A DNA stretch of 64,000 nt from Candidatus Peribacteria bacterium (GTDB taxonomy: Bacteria > Patescibacteriota > Gracilibacteria > Absconditabacterales > Absconditicoccaceae). This document shows, in pieces, positions 1 through 14,977 of this stretch. Each line of letters opens with the position of its first letter. The stretch's first letter is position 1. The stretch is taken from positions 1 through 64,000 of the forward strand of contig JAISMG010000038.1 in the NCBI GenBank assembly GCA_031276875.1, read 5' to 3'. The notes under the pieces are model-generated. The model saw only the letters and a program-made list of their open reading frames with translations, was not told the origin of the DNA and did no database searches. Made by a program: the position numbers and the translations under genes.

Positions 1-968
1 TTAGGGGCTTTCGCTAAATACACAGCAAGCTGAAACAAAAACACTTTACACTCTGGCATTCAGATTTTCACCACTGCATCATATACCTGATTGGCTAACA
101 AGAGAGCATTATTGTCTGCTGGTCCAATATCTTCTGAAGCAAAACGCAACAAACGACGTGCTAGATAACGTGGGTCTTCACCAGCCACTAACATCCTCTG
201 TATCCGATAACACGCTGCGTGAGGGTCGCTATCACGGAGGGATTTATGCACGGCTGAAATGATATTGTAATGCTCCTCGCCGTCGCGGTCATAATACATC
301 GGCTTGCCAAACGCTTTCTGGATAATCTCAGAACTCAGCACGCCATCAGGCGACATCATCATCGCTGCTTCTAAAAGATTGCAAGCACTACGCAGGTCGC
401 CATTGGCTAAACTCGCAATCGCAGTCAATACTTCATCAGTAAGCTGAACATTAGGAAAAAAAGTCTGAATTTTTTTCTGATTTTGCTGAAAAAACTGTAC
501 GATATCCGCTTCACGCAATGGCTCAAAAACCAGCACTTTGGTGCGGGAAAGCAACGCGTTATTGATAGTAAAACTGGGATTTTCTGTCGTTGCACCTATC
601 AACGTAATCAATCCACTTTCTACAAACGGAAGCAAAGCGTCTTGTTGGGCTTTATTCCAGCGGTGAATTTCGTCGAGGAAGAGCAAAGTTTTTTTCCCAT
701 AGGCTTTATTGGTTTCTGCGTGTTCGAGAATGAGGGTTAAATCCTCTTTTTTACTTTTTACTCCCGAAAGTTCAAAAAAATCTGCCTGCAAAACGTGAGA
801 AAGAATGTGTGCCAAGGTGGTTTTTCCACATCACGGTGCTCCCCAGAAAATCATTGATGGCACTTGTCCTTTTTCGAGGAAAGAGGTAATAGTTTGGCGA
901 AGAGGTTCTTGACCGACCATCTGGTCTAGGCTGGTAGGACGAAGAGCGTAAGCGAGAGGTTGGTGCAT
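1..968 (-). CDS. rarA: Replication-associated recombination protein A (RarA/MgsA), 3' end cut by the window
   Basis: AAA+ ATPase of the RarA/MgsA/WRNIP1 family, which acts at stalled replication forks. The N-terminus reads MHQPLAYALRPTSLDQMVGQ. The Walker A motif GAPGCGKTT lies at residues 43-51, with Gly46 encoded by TGA (831-833). Walker B is FLDEIHR and the sensor region is IGATTENPSF. The C-terminal part has the RarA-specific DLRSACNLLE and EDPRYLARRL motifs. A second TGA at 60-62 is read as Gly inside VVKIGMPE, after which the frame stays open to the window edge. The start at 968 is the first ATG that gives the conserved N-terminus. The family is about 420-450 aa, so roughly 100 residues lie outside the window. 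Confidence 0.95.
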
Positions 969-993
969 AAGGACGAATAGGAAAAAATAAAGT

Positions 994-2061
994 TTATGGT
1001 CTGAACTGTGGAAGATATTGTCCCAATAAAATCGCTATGGCTGTTAATCCCAAAATCCCTTGAATAAGCCACAGTTTCATTACTATTGTACCTTCTTTCA
1101 TTCCTTTATGCTCTAAATAATGATGGAAAGGTGCGATAGGAAACAGCTTTTTTTTGAAACATTTTTTCCAAAACATTTGCAAAGCACTACTCCCCAATTC
1201 CACGATAAACAGCAGAAACAGCACCGCAAACGGCAAGATAACCCCTATTCTCATATTGAGTAAATACAGCGTAGAGGCAATAATTCCTCCAAGAGCAAAC
1301 GCACCACTATCGCCCATAAAAAGCTTTGCAGGATTGATATTGTAAAACATAAACGCGATTAAAATCGCCACCGCAACCCCAAGCACCGTAGTGGCAATAT
1401 AGGTATGATTGAGAAACGTAGCCACTGCCAGCACCACCAACACAATACTACTCATCCCACTCGCCAATCCATCCAATCCATCAGAAATATTGATAGCATT
1501 AACAATCAATATTGTGGAAATGAATGTTAAAAGCGGAGATAAAAATCAGATTTCTAGTCTGCCTGCAAACGGTCGCAAATTGACGTAATCCACGCCCAGT
1601 TTGACATAAAATCGATAAGAAATCCACGCTGAAAAGAGGATCATTCCAATCATTTTGGCTCTAATGCTCAAGCCTTTTACTTTGCCGATATTTTTGATAT
1701 TGAGGATATCATCAATCAATCCAATAATCCCCATACTAAAAAACCCAAACAGAATAATGTACGTTTCCTGCTGATTTCGGAGAGAATGTGTGATAAGTTG
1801 CAATTTTTGTAACAGGAGAGAAGCCAAAATCATTACCAGCATTACTACGAGAAAAAGTCCGCCTCCCATTGTGGGAGTACCTGCTTTATGTTCGTGAAGT
1901 CTAACGAAAATTTCAGACTTTTCTCCGGTGGCAGTGTGATTGCGGATAGTTTTTCAGGCTTTTAATTTTTTGAGTAAAGCGATATACCAAGGATAACAGA
2001 CCAAGGTAATAATAAAGGTAATAAGGATAAATCCTAGAATAGGTAATAAATATACCAACAT
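994..2061 (-). CDS. mraY: Phospho-N-acetylmuramoyl-pentapeptide transferase MraY
   Basis: 355-aa integral membrane enzyme that moves phospho-MurNAc-pentapeptide onto undecaprenyl phosphate to make lipid I. Family signatures are present: the N-terminal KAGKTIRNH region, GTPTMGGG, the DD pair in GLIDDILN, NAINISDGLDGLASG and FMGDSGAFALGG. TGA codons are read as Gly in KAGKT and after GRLEI, which joins two blocks that a standard-code reading would separate. About ten hydrophobic segments are visible. The gene ends on TAA. It lies just upstream of rarA on the same strand, but the two are unlikely to be functionally linked. Together with MurD it shows that the cell makes peptidoglycan. Confidence 0.95.
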
Positions 2062-2230
2062 GGAAATGGGGAAAAATAAAAATGCAATATAGTGATAGTA
2101 TGTTTTATGGATAAAAAATGCAAGAGAATGTTAGTTGGAGAAAATTATAATTCAAAATGCACCACTAATCAGTCAGAGTAGCCTACTCTTCTACAACTTA
2201 TATTGCACTTCCATTGATCAGTCATTCTGA

Positions 2231-2250
2231 CCCCGCAGGATTGCAGGGGA
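2231..2250. repeat. GC-rich hairpin directly after the FISUMP gene
   Basis: CCCCGCA, then a four-base loop GGAT, then TGC(A)GGGG, sits 9 nt past the TAG stop of the gene ending at 2259. No T-run follows on either side, so it does not look like an intrinsic terminator. A short stem with a four-base loop just 3' of a variable region is what DGR target sites carry for retrohoming (established for the Bordetella phage BPP-1 system). Confidence 0.6.
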
Positions 2251-2258
2251 AAAATCCA

Positions 2259-2460
2259 CTAGGAATTCTGAAAGCAGCGAACCGAGAAGCCGTAACCACG
2301 ATCATTGTTGTCATACACGTACACGTAGGACGTACCCAAGCCCAGATAGCGGGCGTAGGTGCCATCGGGACTAGACGACCAGTAGGCGCCGTTGTCACCC
2401 TGATTGTAGACCGACGCAGACGAGTACATACGGTAGCCAGCCAGCGGTAGACGAAAATCA
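2259..2460 (-). other. Candidate DGR variable region at the 3' end of the FISUMP gene
   Basis: This last part of the gene is clearly GC-richer than the rest. It encodes the pattern known from DGR-diversified C-type-lectin/FISUMP proteins: fixed scaffold words (LPLAGYR, YWSSSP, GFSVRCFQ) separated by sites with TAC, TAT, GAC or GAT codons. Those codons are what substitution at adenines of AAC/AAT template codons would give. Scaffold codons such as GGC, TCG and CGT carry no A at their first two positions and look constant. No template repeat and no reverse transcriptase occur in this window, so they would have to lie elsewhere in the genome. Confidence 0.6.
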
Positions 2461-3368
2461 TTCATAAATTGTGTAGTTTTTGGGATTGAATCACTAAAGT
2501 AAGGCAATCCAAGAATTATGTCTATAGAAATTCCTCCACTTCCTACTGCATTCCATCGTGCAGTAATCAATCCTCACCATTCTCCGGCACTTGGCACGTG
2601 ATAGCCTACTGGACATGGTCATTGTCTTTCGATTCTCTCATTTCCACTATCTCGTCCACTAGCTTGATTATCCCCACTTCCTCATCGCAAATGGTGATTC
2701 TTTACACTTGACCAATCAGAACCTGCTGTGATAAAAGTGCCACTATTGTATCGATTTGTAGGACCATATCCTGAAGCATCTAGCTTGGTACTACTCGTAC
2801 TAGGAAGTGTACCACTATTTGCAAATCCATAATTATTTCACCACTGATAATAGTCTCCTATACTTTCACTCCGACAAGTAGTACCATTAGTAGAGGTTAT
2901 ACATCCATCCTGATCGTTTATTTTTCCAGTTCCTGCTACGGTTGCTCCCAAGTTTTTATCCATAATCGTATAGGTAGTACTTCCATCAGTTACGGTAATA
3001 GTTCCTGCACCAGTATCGTGATATACTGCTGGTGGTACATCTAATTTACATTCTTCATCCACTGCATCTCGCACATATTCTGCTCTACAACTAAAACTAC
3101 AAGCTCAAGATAAGTATCCACTACTAAAAGTAGCTACTCCTGCGTCTGGTTCCCAAACATTATGGCTCGTCTCTGTTTGTGTGACAAGTGCTATGTCTCC
3201 TGTCTCATTAAGAGCTGTATTCCAAACAGCATTGGCAGGAAGTATGGCTCTACACACCGCTTTATACTCAATATGCATCCCCCCGCCTGCTAAACTTTTG
3301 GCTCACCATAACACTATTCCTCCTATGGCTAGAACGCTTAACGTTCGTATTAGTATTGTTTTTTTCAT
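2259..3368 (-). CDS. Secreted FISUMP/C-type-lectin-fold protein, probable DGR target
   Basis: 369-aa protein. The N-terminus MKKTILIRTLSVLAIGGIVL is a signal or membrane anchor. The middle has repeated Cys (CSFSCRAEY, DEECKLD) and the phrase YTIMDKNLGATVAGTG, typical of the Fibrobacter succinogenes major paralogous domain. A block follows with a YYQWG motif whose Gly is a TGA. The C-terminus (LPLAGYR ... WSSSP ... GFSVRCFQNS) is the lectin-like end and matches the layout of DGR variable proteins. Several TGA-Gly codons join what would otherwise be separate fragments; the stop is TAG at 2259-2261. Such proteins are usually exposed on the cell surface and bind unknown ligands. The target here cannot be read from the sequence. 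Confidence 0.8.
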
Positions 3369-3819
3369 CATATTATTTGATAGTTTGATAAAAACTTTTT
3401 TATAAAAAACCTCCTTTTGCATTGACAAAAAGGAATGAAACGTATTACGAAGTGTTGAAAAAATTATAAAATAGTGATATATATATCGAGAGTTATTGAG
3501 ATGGTTCCATTTGGAAAGGACATTACTCTAACGAAATGCAGAAATAAAAATTATTCGCTGTTCATGTTCTGCATTGCTATTTGGTGTATGAGATAAAATT
3601 TCACGTAAAGTAGTTGCTGTTCGCTGAAAGGTATATGTTTTTGAATGTGGAATGCAAATGTTTTTTTATGTTTACCACCCTCATCATCCTACAAGACATT
3701 CCAACAGCTTTTTCATTTAGACTTGATTTCTCCCGCCATACTCCTATAGTGCAAGAGCTATCAACACTACCTTGCTTTTAAGAACCTACATACTTCTTTA
3801 TTCTCTTCTATGAAACATA
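3369..3819. other. Intergenic region between divergent genes
   Basis: No intact gene seen. AT-rich, containing the start regions of the leftward FISUMP gene and the rightward trxB gene. On the minus strand, one frame near 3525-3665 reads about 45 coding-like residues ending in a TAG, but the frame is closed upstream by TAA and has no start. It may be a gene remnant; I do not recognise it. Confidence 0.4.
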
Positions 3820-4761
<942 letters not shown>

Positions 4762-4805
4762 GTTGGAAACATAACGAAACATAATGAAGCATACTATGCT
4801 ACCCA

Positions 4806-6140
4806 ATGATTTTACCCTCTATGTCTTATGATATGCTGTTGATTGGTGATATTCATATCAATGCCAAATATAAAGATAAAATTCTGACTGCCCTCAAAGA
4901 GCGTATCGCAAACCATCCGGAAGAACAGCATTTGATTTTTCTCGGTGACTTTGTGTATCATTTTAGTTATGATAGAAGTTCCCTTTTGGCACTCTACGAT
5001 TTGTTTTTGGAGCTGTATCAACAGGGAAAATCCTTGTATATTCTGGCAGGAAATCACGACCGACTGGGCAATAATTTTGTGTTTGAGGAAGCGAAAAAAG
5101 CTTTTCAGATGTTCAGTCAGCTCTTTCCCAAAGAACAAACAGCACAGGGGAAAAGTGGCAGTATTCAGTTTATTACCACGCCATTGCTGACGACGATTGA
5201 AGGAAAACCATTCTGCTTTCTTCCTTATATGTTGGATATCAATTTGGCAGTATATCCCGGTATCGAGCAGTTGCAAGACCACCACTATGAAGCCCAACTG
5301 CAAACAGGAAATAAAAATCTGATACTCTCCGCGAAATTACACCTTCTGCTCCAATATTTCAAACAGCACCAACCAGCATTAACAATAGTGCATCATTATT
5401 ACTTTGATAATGTGGCATTTCCCGGTCAAAAGTCCAAATTTTCCTTTCGTGATGTCGCTCTGAGTAGTCAACGGTTGGATGACACGGAAATACAGTTTAT
5501 TTCTGGGCATTTGCACCAACCGTTTTCTTACAAAAATTATTTCTGCACTGGAAGTGTCCGAGCAACTTCTCCTCTGGAAGAAAACCAACTGAAAGGTATA
5601 CGGAAATACGCCCAAGGGAAACGGTCTTTTTATCAGTTAGGGATTAACTTTTATTTTTCCATCCAAAGGAAAGAGCAAACGAATGCTGGACTTTTTGCAA
5701 CAGAAACGCCTCTGACACTTGCCGATATTCACCAGCACCATCTTCAGCTTCAGCAACAGTTTAATCAGCTTTTTTCTTCTCTTTCTTTGCCTTGAAAACA
5801 ACATACAAATAATGCTGATGAAGAACGCATTACCTATCATTTCCTACCGCATCTAGATTTGAAGTCGCTCGTGCTTGCTCTGAGTGTAGAACGTTTGGAT
5901 TATCAGCAAATGGACAAATTCATCACTCCCGAAGCACAAACCCAACTCGCTGACGTGAAACTCAAAAAACAACAAGCAACCGTGGATGACCTGCTCGAAA
6001 GATTACAAAAACCTGATAGCACCACCCTAAAACAAGGATTTGGATGATGGATTGACTTGCTCAAAAGATTTTTGAGGAAACAATATCCAGAACAATATGA
6101 AGCATATGAAAAGATGTTACACGATTTGAAATTGGTATAA
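4806..6140 (+). CDS. Calcineurin-like metallophosphoesterase
   Basis: 444-aa protein with metal-binding motifs in the expected order: GDIHIN, GDFVYH, GNHDR, an isolated HH (IVHHYY) and GHLH. This marks the metallophosphoesterase fold with a dinuclear metal site. The TGA at 5793-5795 and another near 6045 are read as Gly, adding about 115 residues of helical, Lys/Gln-rich C-terminal domain. The substrate is unknown; the Mre11/SbcD branch is similar in layout, but no SbcC neighbour is present. ATG 4824 is an alternative start. It follows trxB by 44 bp on the same strand and may be cotranscribed. Confidence 0.8.
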
Positions 6141-6225
6141 AAGGCATGGTAAAATTTATTCCTTGATTTCTGATACATAAACATTATTTTTACAACAGAT
6201 TTTTTATCTTTTTACAACAAGGACA

Positions 6226-9556
<3,331 letters not shown>

Positions 9557-9579
<23 letters not shown>

Positions 9580-9779
9580 CATAATAACCATAGATATGGT
9601 TAGTGATTTTATTTTGTATCAATAAAGGCGTTCCATCTTTTTGAAATTCACAAATTCCTCTGATAGTTTTTCCTCCTCTCTCTTCAACAAGGATTTCTTG
9701 ATAGGCATTAAAAAGGAATGCACGCACCTATGAGGAGCAACAAAAAGAAAATTTGAAGAGATTTAAGCATTCTTTCCAT
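9557..9779 (-). pseudogene. Possible frameshifted small lipoprotein
   Basis: ATG at 9779 gives a classic lipoprotein signal (hydrophobic run, then LLIGAC) and meets TAA after 23 codons. The next frame then stays open for about 50 codons (EILVEERGGKTIRGICEF ... KDGTPLL) and ends on TAA inside the leuS tail. The GGK...GxCxFxxDG pattern is faintly like DUF333 lipoproteins. One frameshift would join the parts. It could also be chance; a short start at GTG is possible. Confidence 0.3.
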
Positions 9780-9843
9780 AGAAAAAAAGTAAAGTCGAGT
9801 GAAAATAAGTATACTATTATGAGGAGAAAAATTAAGATAAAAT

Positions 9844-10794
9844 TTAGTTCTTTTTACAGTAGATGAGTTTAATATAAGGATTTTGGATGTTAGTTGATGT
9901 TTGAGAATATGAACTCATATTACTATTATCATATTCTGACCATTTAATAGCTCCATACCTGGGTCATCATTGGCTATTGCTTAAATTACTACTCGTCCTA
10001 CGTAAAAAAGTAATTGCCATATTATCTTCGTCTGTCTTATTTGACCCATAAAGATTTCATGGAAGTTGCCAATCATTACGATAATATCCATTACTAGCTC
10101 CCCTCTCCAAATTTAATACTGCTCTTCCATTCTCCAAATATGCGGTATCTTCCACATAATGAGAATGTGGGGGCAATTGATTCCAAGCTAATGTAATAGA
10201 ACTATTCCCTCCTTTTTCTTTAGAATTAGTGTTTGCTCCCATAATAAACCTATTATCTGCATCAGCAAATCTTGTCCATCCACTCGGACAGGCGGACAAG
10301 TCAAATGCCATTACTGCCCCTGCTGGGATACTGTCTCCTGCTTGATTACTTATGGTATTATTGAGAGCATTTAGTAGATTAGTCAAATTGGTAATAGTAG
10401 TTGTATTTGTACTTGTACTTTCACTCAAAGTATTTACACGAATTGTTAAAGTAGAGATAGCAGTTGTATTTGTATTTACGTTTCCACTCACGGTAGTTAT
10501 ACGATTGGTCAAATCAGTATAATTAGAAGCGGCAGTCCCACTGAGGGTATTGATACGACTATTTACAGTTGAAATATCACTTATAGTAGACTTTACTTTA
10601 TCCACTAAATAATCCCGATTCTGTGCGGTAAGTTGGTTATTAGCATTGATAGATTTCACTGCATCCAATGACGAAGGCAAAGCTAACGTGATAATGGTAC
10701 CTCCTAAAAGCACAACTGACACAAAAATAATCACACTGACCAGAGATTTCAAACTCCATTGTTTGAATTGTTGAAAAAGCATTGTTTTTTTCAT
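9844..10794 (-). CDS. Surface protein with coiled stalk and tail-collar-like tip
   Basis: 316 aa. The N-terminal membrane anchor is at residues 14-38 (SLKSLVSVIIFVSVVLLGG). A Thr/Asn-rich region then follows with repeated short heptad-like units (INTLSGT, ITTVSGN, VNTLSES), predicted to trimerise as a stalk. The C-terminal domain begins at IPAGAVMAFD and contains CPSGWTRFAD, FIMGAN and the PPHSHYV signature seen in phage tail-collar/tail-fibre domains. The last 72 residues appear only when TGA at 10057-10059 is read as Gly. Probably an envelope-anchored adhesin-like protein. No phage genes surround it, so I do not call it a prophage gene. Confidence 0.7.
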
Positions 10795-10866
10795 TGAAAT
10801 AGAAAAGAAAGAATAAAAGCACCACTCAATGCCTTTTATAACTAAAAAGACACCATAGAACGTGGT

Positions 10867-11010
10867 GCATTAACTTCATAACAGTAACTTTAACGATAAA
10901 TATTACAGTCAGAAATCTCACGAACTACAGTGTCGTTTATTCTGACTAAAAAATATCTATCATTAAAGCAGTTCGGAAATTTCCGTTACTGATTTATATG
11001 AAGTTAATGC
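10867..11010. repeat. Long imperfect inverted repeat (about 145 bp)
   Basis: The left arm GCATTAACTTCATAACAGTAAC, TTTAACGATAAATATT, CAGTCAGAA pairs with the right arm TTCTGACT, AATATCTATCATTAAA, GTTACTG...ATGAAGTTAATGC. The right arm carries a 17-nt bulge (about 10968-10984) and the loop is about 20 nt. It lies in the gap upstream of the 9844-10794 gene and downstream of murD. It could be a MITE-like element, a structured RNA or a very long terminator. No T-run or coding frame is evident. Confidence 0.7.
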
Positions 11011-11093
11011 AATTGCAATATATGCATTTTAGATACGATTGCAACTAAAAAAAGAAGAAAAATCAGAAAATTCACTCCCTCCATCAAAACACC

Positions 11094-12425
11094 TTACTTC
11101 TCCCCCATAACCCTAATCCATTGTTGAAATAAGTCCCCTTTTTCTTCAAAGTTTTTCCAAACACTATAACTTGGCGATGCAGTAGACAATAAACAAATCT
11201 TTCACGGTGAAGTATGTGCATATGAAAATTTCACTGCTTCTTCCATATTTGCAGTAGAAAGCATTGTATAATGTGTAGTTTCTCAGTTGAGCATTATTTT
11301 AATTTTTTCTCCACTGTCTGGAAAAAATACGAGCTGTTTAATCTGACTTTTTTTTATCTTTTCTACTAAGGGCAAAAAATCGTATCCTCTATCCAATCCA
11401 CCCAGCAAAAGCGTTTCTACCTTTTCCCCTAAAGCCTCCAATGCTGCTATCGTTGACTCTGGCGTGGTAGAAATTGCGTCATCATAAAACTCAATCCCTT
11501 GAAAGGTTCCCACATATTGCAATCTATGACGTACCGGCTGAAACTGTTTAATCGTCTGATGAAGAATGCTACGGTTCACTTCCAACACATCGGCTAATGC
11601 TACAATTGCACTAATATTCCACAAATTATGTTCTCACAGTAATTGCACATCACGTAAAGGAAACACAGGTTCTCCCCTGATAAGGAAAAAATCCGTATTC
11701 CAATCATATGCGGTTCATTTCCCACAGTTCACCAATTTGGCAGATGAAGGCAAGCTGTCTTTTCACAAGGAATGCAACAAAGAAAGTGTGGAATTGAACA
11801 CGATATTGATGTCGCTTCCCTGCAAAATACGCAATTTGCTTTGTTCGTAGGCTTCTTTGCTTCCGTGTCGGTCTAGATGTTCTGGAAAAAGCGAGCCCAA
11901 AAGAGAAATAAAATTCTGCTTTTTCAACGTTTGCAACATATAACTTGAAAGCTCTATCACGACATAATCGTACAACGTAGAAAAATCTATTTCATCAAAA
12001 ATAGGAACACCGATATTTCCCACCAATTTTACACGTTTTCCGGCATTGTGGAGCAGTGCGTAGGCAAGCGAACTCATCGTGGTTTTGCCTTTACTCGCAG
12101 TGATAGCAATGACATTCCCGCGATAGTGGTCAAAGAAAAATTGTGCCTGCGTAATCAGTTTATCTGCAACCGCTTGCAACGCAGGAAGATAAGGAATTCC
12201 CGACGTCTTAAAAATCACATCATATGCCTGCAAGTGTTCCAGATACTGTTCTCCAGAAACGATACGAATATGTTTATCAGGTATCTCTTGTATGTCTTTA
12301 CGGTCGAGAATGGTAATTTGTTCAGGAGCTATCCCAGAACGTAATAAAAATCTGAGCGTAGATTGCCCTTCCGCTCCATATCACAGAATTGCTATTGAGG
12401 TATGTTGATATGCTTCTAATTCCAT
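11094..12425 (-). CDS. murD: UDP-N-acetylmuramoylalanine--D-glutamate ligase MurD
   Basis: 443-aa cytoplasmic Mur ligase adding D-Glu to UDP-MurNAc-L-Ala. The N-terminal Rossmann-like motif IAILGYGAEGQST contains a TGA-Gly. The ATP-binding P-loop is ITASKGKTT (the family usually has TGTxGKTT), and the SPEHLDRH equivalent reads FPEHLDRHGS. The C-terminal domain includes FYDDAISTTPEST and LLLGGLDRGYD, both MurD hallmarks. TGA is read as Gly at several sites, for example 11763-11765. The stop is TAA at 11094. Start at 12425. The gene stands alone rather than in a mur operon. Confidence 0.93.
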
Positions 12426-12527
12426 TCTGTTCAATGCGTTTTTCAAGTAAAGATATGCAACTATATGTAAATTTGAGTAAAAAATCAATTGAAAAAGCTC
12501 TGGAGTTTCGTATCGTAAGGAAAAGAT

Positions 12528-12613
12528 GGAAGATTGGCCGAGTGGCTGAAGGCGCACGTTTGGAGTACGTGTACACGCTCTGCGTGTCTAGGGTTCGAAT
12601 CCCTAATCTTCCG
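12528..12613 (+). tRNA. tRNA-Ser (anticodon GGA)
   Basis: 86 nt. The acceptor stem GGAAGAT pairs with ATCTTCC. The anticodon stem CACGT/ACGTG encloses the loop TTGGAGT, giving anticodon GGA, which reads UCC/UCU. The long variable arm ACACGC-TCT-GCGTGT is the type II arm expected of Ser. The T arm is AGGGTTCGAATCCCT. The 3' CCA is not encoded. It overlaps no gene. Confidence 0.95.
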
Positions 12614-12648
12614 ATGTATTCAGCTTTTTATTCTTTATGTAGAGTACT

Positions 12649-13236
12649 ATGTCAAAAACTATCAACAACCTCATTACCGCATTCCTCGGAGAATGCCAAG
12701 CCAGAAACAGATACACCTTCTATGCTTCTGCTGCGAAAAAAGAAGGGTACGAACAAATCGCCGAAATTATGACCACTACCGCAGAACAGGAAAAGAAACA
12801 CGGAAAAACCTTTTATGAATTTTTGGTAAAGCTCAATAAAGAAAATGAAACTCCTACCAAAATTGACCTTACGATGGAGATGAATATTGAAATTGTCCTC
12901 TGAACAACTGCGGAAAATCTCAAATCCTCTATTGCACTGGAAAATGATGAATTTGCTAGTCTGTATCCTAAATTTGCTGATGAAGCGGAAGCGGAAGGCT
13001 ATCCCGACATTGCAGCCAAATTTAGAGCTATCGCTCACGCAGAAGAGCACCACAGAATGAATTTTGAAAAACTATTAGCATTAGTGGAAAGCTGAACGTA
13101 TTTCAAGGGAAGAGGGGTACAAGTTTGGGTATGTCGTGAATGTGGATATATGGTAGTGGGAGAAGAAGCTCCAACGATTTGTCCATCCTGCGACCATCCC
13201 CAAGCCTACTTTGAGAGATTGCAAAATGAGTTTTAA
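12649..13236 (+). CDS. Rubrerythrin
   Basis: 195-aa non-haem iron peroxide reductase. The N-terminal ferritin-like four-helix domain has the iron ligands in AFLGECQARNRY, EQEKKHG and AHAEEHH. The C-terminal rubredoxin-like domain has CRECGYMV and CPSCDHPQ, giving the four Cys that bind iron. Two TGA-Gly codons lie at 12901-12903 and 13093-13095. Length matches the family. It lies downstream of tRNA-Ser and before a patatin on the same strand. It probably protects a fermentative anaerobe against hydrogen peroxide. Confidence 0.95.
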
Positions 13237-13271
13237 CCATTGTTGTTCTTTTATTTCAGTTTTATTTTCTG

Positions 13272-14093
13272 ATGGTAAATTTCTTTCGTAAACTTTTTTC
13301 TCGCAGTCCTTCTTCCTCTCGTAAACCACCGAGAAAAGGACGTTTTGTGCTTGTGTTGTCTGGTGGAGGAATGAGAGGATTTTATACGTTGGGAATTTTA
13401 AAAGCAATAGAAGAAAGCTGACTCAAACAGCAAATTGATGCCATTTACGGAGTGAGTGCAGGAGCTATAGCGGCAACCTATCGAGCCGCAGGACGAAAAG
13501 CTCAAGATATTTTTGAAAGGCTATTTAGTCTGGATATTTCGCCTACAAAATGGATACATCTTCCACCTACTGCACATCTCCTCAAATCTACGTTACCTAA
13601 AAAATATTTTGAAGAAGATTTGCCAAAAACCTTTGAAGAACTTTCTATTAAAACATATGTGTGAACTACAGATATGTATACTGCAAATTTTATTTTGTTT
13701 GACCAAGGCGAGATTATTCCTCCACTTTTGGGAAGTACAGCATTACCGGGAGTATTTCCGAGCGTGAAATATCAGCAGTATTTACTCAATGATGGAGGAA
13801 TTATTGATAATTTTCCTACTACTATTGCAAAAAAAGCTTATCCCCAGCACCATATTATCGGTGTCGCACTCAATAAATTTAAAGAACATCAAAAACCCAA
13901 AAATGCTATAGAAACACTCTTACTTGCTCTGGAAGTGATGATGAGAAAAGATTTGGTAAAAAGGAGCAAAGATATTGCTATTGCTTTTTATGAAGATATT
14001 GACTGTAGAGTATTGGAAACGGACAAGAAAAAGCGGAAAAAAGTATTTGAACAAGGCTATCAATCAGGGATGAAAAAAGTTTATGAAAAGTAA
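13272..14093 (+). CDS. Patatin-like phospholipase
   Basis: 273 aa. Catalytic Ser-Asp dyad motifs are present: the oxyanion loop SGGGMRGFYTLG, the nucleophile elbow GVSAG and the DGGIIDNFP motif. This is the RssA-like bacterial patatin branch, a cytoplasmic or membrane-associated lipid acyl hydrolase. TGA-Gly codons occur at 13420-13422 (ESGLKQQ) and 13663-13665. The basic N-terminus (RKLFSRSPSSSRKPPRKGR) may touch membranes. The start is ATG 13272, 35 nt after rubrerythrin. The substrate lipid is unknown. Confidence 0.88.
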
Positions 14094-14140
14094 GTATGGA
14101 TAATTTTATAATATATTTTTCCTAATAATTTTCCTTGCTC

Positions 14141-14938
14141 CTAATCCCCTTCCAATTCCTTCAATTGGTCGCGAATGACTGCCGCATCTTCAAATCTCCA
14201 TTCCTTGATAGCCACATCTAGCTGAGACTTTAAATCCTTTGCAATCAGCATTTTTTCTGCTTTGGTCATTCTCTTGAGACGTTTGACTTTTCCACGCGTG
14301 AGAGACGAAAATTGTTGCGTGAGTTCTTCATCCGTTTTCACGATTTCCAAATCCTTGACGTTGGAAGTAGCTGCTTTGGGCGTGATACCGTGCTTTTGAT
14401 TGAATTTCTCCTGAATGTTGCGACGACGATACGTTTCTCGCAAGGCCTTCAACATTGATTCAGTAAACGTATCCGCATACAAAATCACTTCACTTTTGGG
14501 ATTTCTGGCAGCACGACCGATAATTTGGATTAAGGAAGTCGTCGAACGCAAAAATCCCTCCTTATCTGCGTCCAGCACGGCAATCAAACTCACTTCTGGC
14601 AAATCAATCCCTTCACGAAGCAAGTTCACTCCGACGATAATATCAATCACGCCTGTCTTCAGCTTTTTGATAATCTCTCGTCTGTCCATTGTCGCCACTT
14701 CACTATGCAGATAAAAGGCTTTATATCCTTTGGATACGAGAAAATTGGTGATTTCTTCAGAGGATTTTTTGGTCAATGCAATCAAAAGGATTTTTCCTTT
14801 TTGAGCGATATGTTCATCAAATTTTTTCAATAAATGCTCCAAAAAGCTATCCTGTTGTGTGGGAGTATTTTTTAGCTTGGTGAGTTCTTTTTCAGAACGT
14901 TGCAGGTAATGGGTGAGTTGCTGTTGGTTGTGAGACAT
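14141..14938 (-). pseudogene. uvrB: C-terminal half of excinuclease subunit UvrB
   Basis: 265 aa matching only the second half of UvrB: helicase motifs IV-VI (LHSEVATMDRREII, GVNLLREGIDLPEVSL, QIIGRAARN), the YRRRNIQEKFNQKHGITP region and the C-terminal UVR motif (AIKEWRFEDAAVIRDQL). The Walker A, beta-hairpin and damage-binding parts (about 400 residues) are missing, and higBA occupies the upstream DNA. UvrB cannot work without its N-terminal ATPase half, so this is probably a deletion remnant, though the frame is intact and ends on TAG. A split gene with the N-terminal half elsewhere is the alternative. Confidence 0.75.
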
Positions 14939-14977
14939 CCAGGGAAAAGAGAAAAATAAAGCTGACTGAACTATAAT

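Noticed and set aside
2175-2191. AGAGTAG-C-CTACTCT palindrome as terminator
   Set aside because: The loop is only one base unless the stem opens, and there is no clear T-run. Left unassigned.
2214-2461. Open frames on the plus strand and in another minus frame across 2214-2461
   Set aside because: These are shadows of the GC-rich variable region. The real frame ends in GFSVRCFQNS with TAG at 2259.
9844-10794. Prophage tail-fibre gene
   Set aside because: No other phage structural, lysis or integrase genes nearby; the protein has its own membrane anchor.
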